The translations under genes and the position numbers were made by a program. Positions 61,100-64,000 of a DNA stretch of 64,000 nucleotides are shown here, piece by piece. The notes beneath the pieces were generated by a model. That model had not been told where the DNA came from. It did not search any database and saw nothing but the letters and a program-made list of their open reading frames with translations. The stretch comes from Paragonimus skrjabini miyazakii. Taxonomy: Eukaryota; Platyhelminthes; Trematoda; Plagiorchiida; Troglotrematidae. Numbering within the stretch: position 1 is the first letter of the stretch; the number at the start of each line of letters is the position of its first letter. The stretch covers positions 65,133 to 129,132 of the forward strand of contig JTDE01002117.1 in NCBI GenBank assembly GCA_014338405.1. Direction: 5' to 3'.

Positions 61100-62330
61100 G
61101 AAGACCCAACCAGCGTAAAAAGATCATTACTATTAAGTTGGTTGTCCGCCGCAACCTGGCACGTTTTCAAAATATGTGCTGACAGGCAGTTGCGCTGTTC
61201 AGAGCGTCAGCCAATTCGAGATGAGGTGACTGGTGGGGATAACGATGGTCGAGTACCGGGAGTTTATAAGCATAGTTCGTATAAATCGGCCTGGTCTCTG
61301 GTACGCAGTGCAAAACTAAGCGCACGCATGAATTCCAGTTCCTCTATGAGCAACAACCGGACGTCTTTACGATATCACAAACTGCAAAAACTAACGAACG
61401 CAGTGACTGTCTTCGTCATCCTCACAGACACTACGTTAGCAATACTAGTAGGTGAAATCGTCAACAGTCTCGAGCGACTTGCCTGCAGTAACAAAGACAG
61501 AGTCGGTGTCAATCCAATCGTGAAATCTGAGAGTGCAAAGTGTGTTACATATAGGCCACTTAACCAGTTCAGTAAGGACAACAGGTTGTGCAGAAATAAG
61601 TAGAAAAGTGTCATTCGCATTCTCAATATCCTTGAGCATACGATCTGGCAGAAGCTAAACGCCGAGAACCGCTAAGTGTCTTTTCAAAATATTTCATACT
61701 GAGTAGGGGGAACACCCTTATCAAACGAATGGAGAAAACGCTGGAAATAACGACATACAATCGCGCAGTCTGCACTCAAAGAAGACATATAAAGACTTCA
61801 ACGAACTGATATACTTTAACGGGACTCCTCTGCAATGGAGGCAGCCCCATAGGTTACATCGGATGACAAGACCAAAATCAGCTTTTAGGTATAGAAACAA
61901 GATTGTCAGCGGTGAAAGAGAATGCCGGTGCGCCAGTATCTGTCGTAAAGTGAACACATGACCATCGTAGTTCAAAAATTAGGTCGAAAACCTATCTGTT
62001 TCCGAATTTGCCTGTGATTCAGAAATAGCACCCATGTGAAACCTACAAGGATTTGGATGTGATAGAAACACGGGTGCTATCTCTGCGAGTGCAACATGAC
62101 GTTGACGGATCTATTCTACAGATGAAGATGACTGTTGATAAGTCCTGACCACGAGATATCCCTTGCGTAGCGCATATGGAGCGAGGGGCAGCGGTTATGC
62201 CCAAAAAGGATTTCTCATCACCGTCTTTGAAAAGAGCTAGAAATATAGGGCCCGAATCTGAAACTCTATTGAGCATCAATGAGTTGAGCTGCAAAGTAAA
62301 TTCGGTTTCCAAAGGATAGTTGAGGATATT
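61100..62330 (-). mobile_element. Decayed RTE-like LINE, RT and C-terminal part
   Basis: The minus strand from 62240 reads LALFKDGDEKS, then at 61955-61770 VFTLRQILAHRHSLSPLTILFLYLKADFGLV, split here as two adjacent family blocks, and GVPLKYISSLKSLYVFF. These match the RT palm series FTLRQIL, DLKAAFD and GVPEKYI. Further on, KSLETVDDFTY (near 61480-61450) equals the family's VxSFxYLGS entry to the C-terminal domain. The remainder to 61100 is frame-shifted. The first Asp of the palm is preserved; the YADD box was not found. The 190-codon plus ORF at 61031-61603 is antisense to this remnant and probably spurious. Confidence 0.6.
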
Positions 62331-63391
62331 AAAATTAAACAGCCTGTTTTAACTGTTTTCACAGTTAAATGAACTGGCCCAGGCCAGCTGAACTGTTCCT
62401 TAAAATGCCCAGTCATCTTGTCAAGTCACCACAAGCTGTGAATTTGCGAACCAGCTTTGTCACACAATCTCATTAACGCTTTGTTGACGGTTGGTGTAAC
62501 TGTGAATCACGGGAAACAATACCAGATCATTCCCTGATAACACTGCCTTTTTCAACTCCTTAGCCGGCCCGACCAGGTAAGCTACACGGTCTATGAGCCA
62601 AGTCATCGTAAAATTGCGTTTCAGTTTACAGTAGCCTGCCGTGTTCAGAGTCAGAGAGAAGTTGACGTTTGTTCCTAACTTCCGTCGAACTGCCAAAAAC
62701 CCACTCCTGCTGTATCTGTAATAACTCTTTAGAGAAGGCCTCTAAACAACAGGCCCGCATAGCTGCTTGGTCATACTACTATTGTATATTGAGCAGTGTG
62801 ATTGTCAGTGGCGGTTTCCACGTGACGCATTGCCGTTTCTGTGATAAGGTGAGTAAAATGACAACAGCAGAGCGATACCATCAATGAGTCGAACCCGGGC
62901 ATTTCTGGGTTAGGACTACCTAGTTGTACGTTCACAGTATCAGCAGGCACATTGTGTCCGAGTGTTTACTTGGTCTCAGAAAACTAAGGAGGGCATATCA
63001 AACATTCTTCACAAGACCTGAAGTAATGTCTGTCGATGAACACGCAAACAGCACAAATAAGCACTGCTTCTCAGGTTTGCAGAGACGGACTTCGACAAAA
63101 CATTCAGTCTGGCGACACAAATAATCATTCACAGAGATCAAGTCGAGTAGGTCTTGCTCTGCCTTCGAGCTCAGTGTGACCTTTACTCCAGCCTAATTCC
63201 CAGGTATAGCTTCATCGTCATAAGGGACCCTATGAAAGGACCGCCGATCCAAGGGCAACTCCAAGTGAACAGCAACGTCAGGGTTTAAAACGAGCATTTC
63301 GGGAACATTGTACACATTTGGTTTTAGACTTCACTATGCTCTTCAGAGCAGCCGGCTTACCCAACTGTAGGGGCGTATGGACATTACAAAC
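62331..63391. other. Unassigned DNA
   Basis: No gene recognised. On the minus strand at about 62905-62880, CCCGGGTTCGACTC forms a perfect Pol III B box, and GGCATTTCTGGGTT (62889) also occurs at 19246. This suggests another tRNA-like repeat without a visible A box. Confidence 0.3.
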
Positions 63392-63647
63392 TGTTAGGTG
63401 GACAGCCACTAAACAAACAATTGCATTCATTTGCCGCACCCTTACATTGTTTTCTACTTACATTGTAGCTCACCACTGGTGCTTTATTACTGTGGATTAA
63501 TCATTTTATCGCATCACTCTGGGCGTTCATCTCCCAACGTGTTTTCCAATCGATAAACATTCCGTCAAGATTAGTTTCTTCTCAGTTCGAGTCGCGCGGT
63601 TGGATATACGATTTGCTGATGTGTTCAGCAACAACAGGGACATAACA
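63392..63647 (+). repeat. Putative 5' LTR of a Gypsy-type element (256 nt)
   Basis: Begins TGTTAG and ends CATAACA, giving TG...CA ends with a 5-nt terminal inverted repeat (TGTTA/TAACA). It is immediately followed by a primer-binding-like site and gag. The second LTR lies outside the window, so the boundaries are inferred from structure alone. Confidence 0.5.
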
Positions 63648-63648
63648 T

Positions 63649-63659
63649 TGGCGACGGGG
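63649..63659 (+). promoter_or_regulatory. Putative primer-binding site
   Basis: TGGCGACGGGG, one nt after the LTR end, is the complement of a tRNA 3' end of the form CCCCGTCGCCA. The identity of the tRNA cannot be given. Confidence 0.45.
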
Positions 63660-63661
63660 TC

Positions 63662-64000
63662 TTCACGAACCAAACGATATCTATCTCTGCAGACCAGCCA
63701 CAGTCCATTCTGCAGCAACAGTGAGGGCAGTTTGAGCAATCGCAGCAGCGTCTCATCGAGTCCCTGACAAAAACTCTTCACTTACCGTCAACCGCGGTAA
63801 CTTCCAGTGACAAATCAGCGTCGGTCGATTCAATCGCCATAACCATTTCGGACTTTCACTACGAACCTTCATCTGGTCATACATTTGACGCATGGTTCAA
63901 ACGGTGGGAAGACACATTCCAGAATGAATTTCCTGACAAGGACTCCAAATAGAAAGCCCGACTTCTGGTCCGAAAGCTTGGTACTGTGGAACACGAACGA
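63662..64000 (+). pseudogene. Gypsy-type gag, broken, runs off window
   Basis: The frame holds a Gln-rich start (SILQQQ, then FEQSQQRLIESL), followed by the gag core FDAWFKRWEDTF near 63880-63915 and ARLLVRKLGTVEHER near 63956-64000. This matches the pattern of Ty3/Gypsy gag in flatworms (TFxxWFxRYEDxF ... RLLLRKLGxxEHxR). TGA at 63722-63724 and TAG at 63950-63952 interrupt it, and no ATG was found in frame. Protease and polymerase would lie beyond base 64000. Confidence 0.65.

Noticed and set aside
61031..61603. 190-codon plus-strand ORF
   Set aside because: It is antisense to LINE RT remnants on the minus strand, which show family motifs in order, and its own product has no domain.
1..64000. 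CRISPR arrays, bacterial operons, riboswitches
   Set aside because: No regularly spaced repeats or bacterial gene organisation. Splice sites, introns and LINE/Penelope content mark the DNA as animal nuclear sequence.

Overview
The window is eukaryotic nuclear DNA, most likely from a digenean trematode (flatworm) other than a schistosome. The reasons are split genes with kilobase introns plus one 38-nt intron, a base composition that is not strongly AT-rich, and a dense litter of decayed Penelope-like elements, RTE-like LINEs and Ty3/Gypsy elements. The species is an inference. Three 100-N assembly gaps lie at 19641, 35544 and 50565.

Layout. Positions 1-1158 and 15439-16593 hold two copies of a SLC35F-type (DUF914) solute transporter ORF. 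They are identical over 1140 nt and then diverge abruptly. The right-hand copy looks like the intact gene: it has an in-frame stop before its ATG, two CCAAT boxes and a GC box upstream, and an AATAAA downstream. Between the copies are Penelope fragments (2.1-2.6 kb, 8.2-9.5 kb), two tRNA-like repeats (3.4 and 6.0 kb), a LINE endonuclease piece (10.3 kb) and a LINE 3' end (13.4-14.1 kb). From 19.4 to 22.0 kb is a nest of LINE and Gypsy remnants. From 22 to 33 kb I see mostly unassigned DNA, one long decayed LINE (29.7-31.6 kb) and one exon of a CDGSH iron-sulfur protein (32.9-33.1 kb, minus strand).

The main gene is phosphoacetylglucosamine mutase (PGM3/AGM1), minus strand, 59026 to 38252. Seven exons join in phase to give 590 residues with all four alpha-phosphohexomutase signatures. 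Its introns carry a Penelope element, LINE fragments, an LTR-like repeat, a head-to-head Penelope insertion flanked by a 12-nt direct repeat, and an 85-percent foldback element next to exon 3.

The right end (59-64 kb) has unassigned DNA, another decayed LINE (61.1-62.3 kb) and the start of a Gypsy-type element: a 256-nt putative LTR, a primer-binding-like site and a broken gag running off the window.

The genes do not form an operon or a shared system. PGM3 is a cytosolic UDP-GlcNAc synthesis enzyme, SLC35F a membrane transporter, and the CDGSH exon probably belongs to a mitochondrial protein. I did not find a convincing new biological system. The most unusual observations are the identical SLC35F duplication and the head-to-head Penelope insertion.
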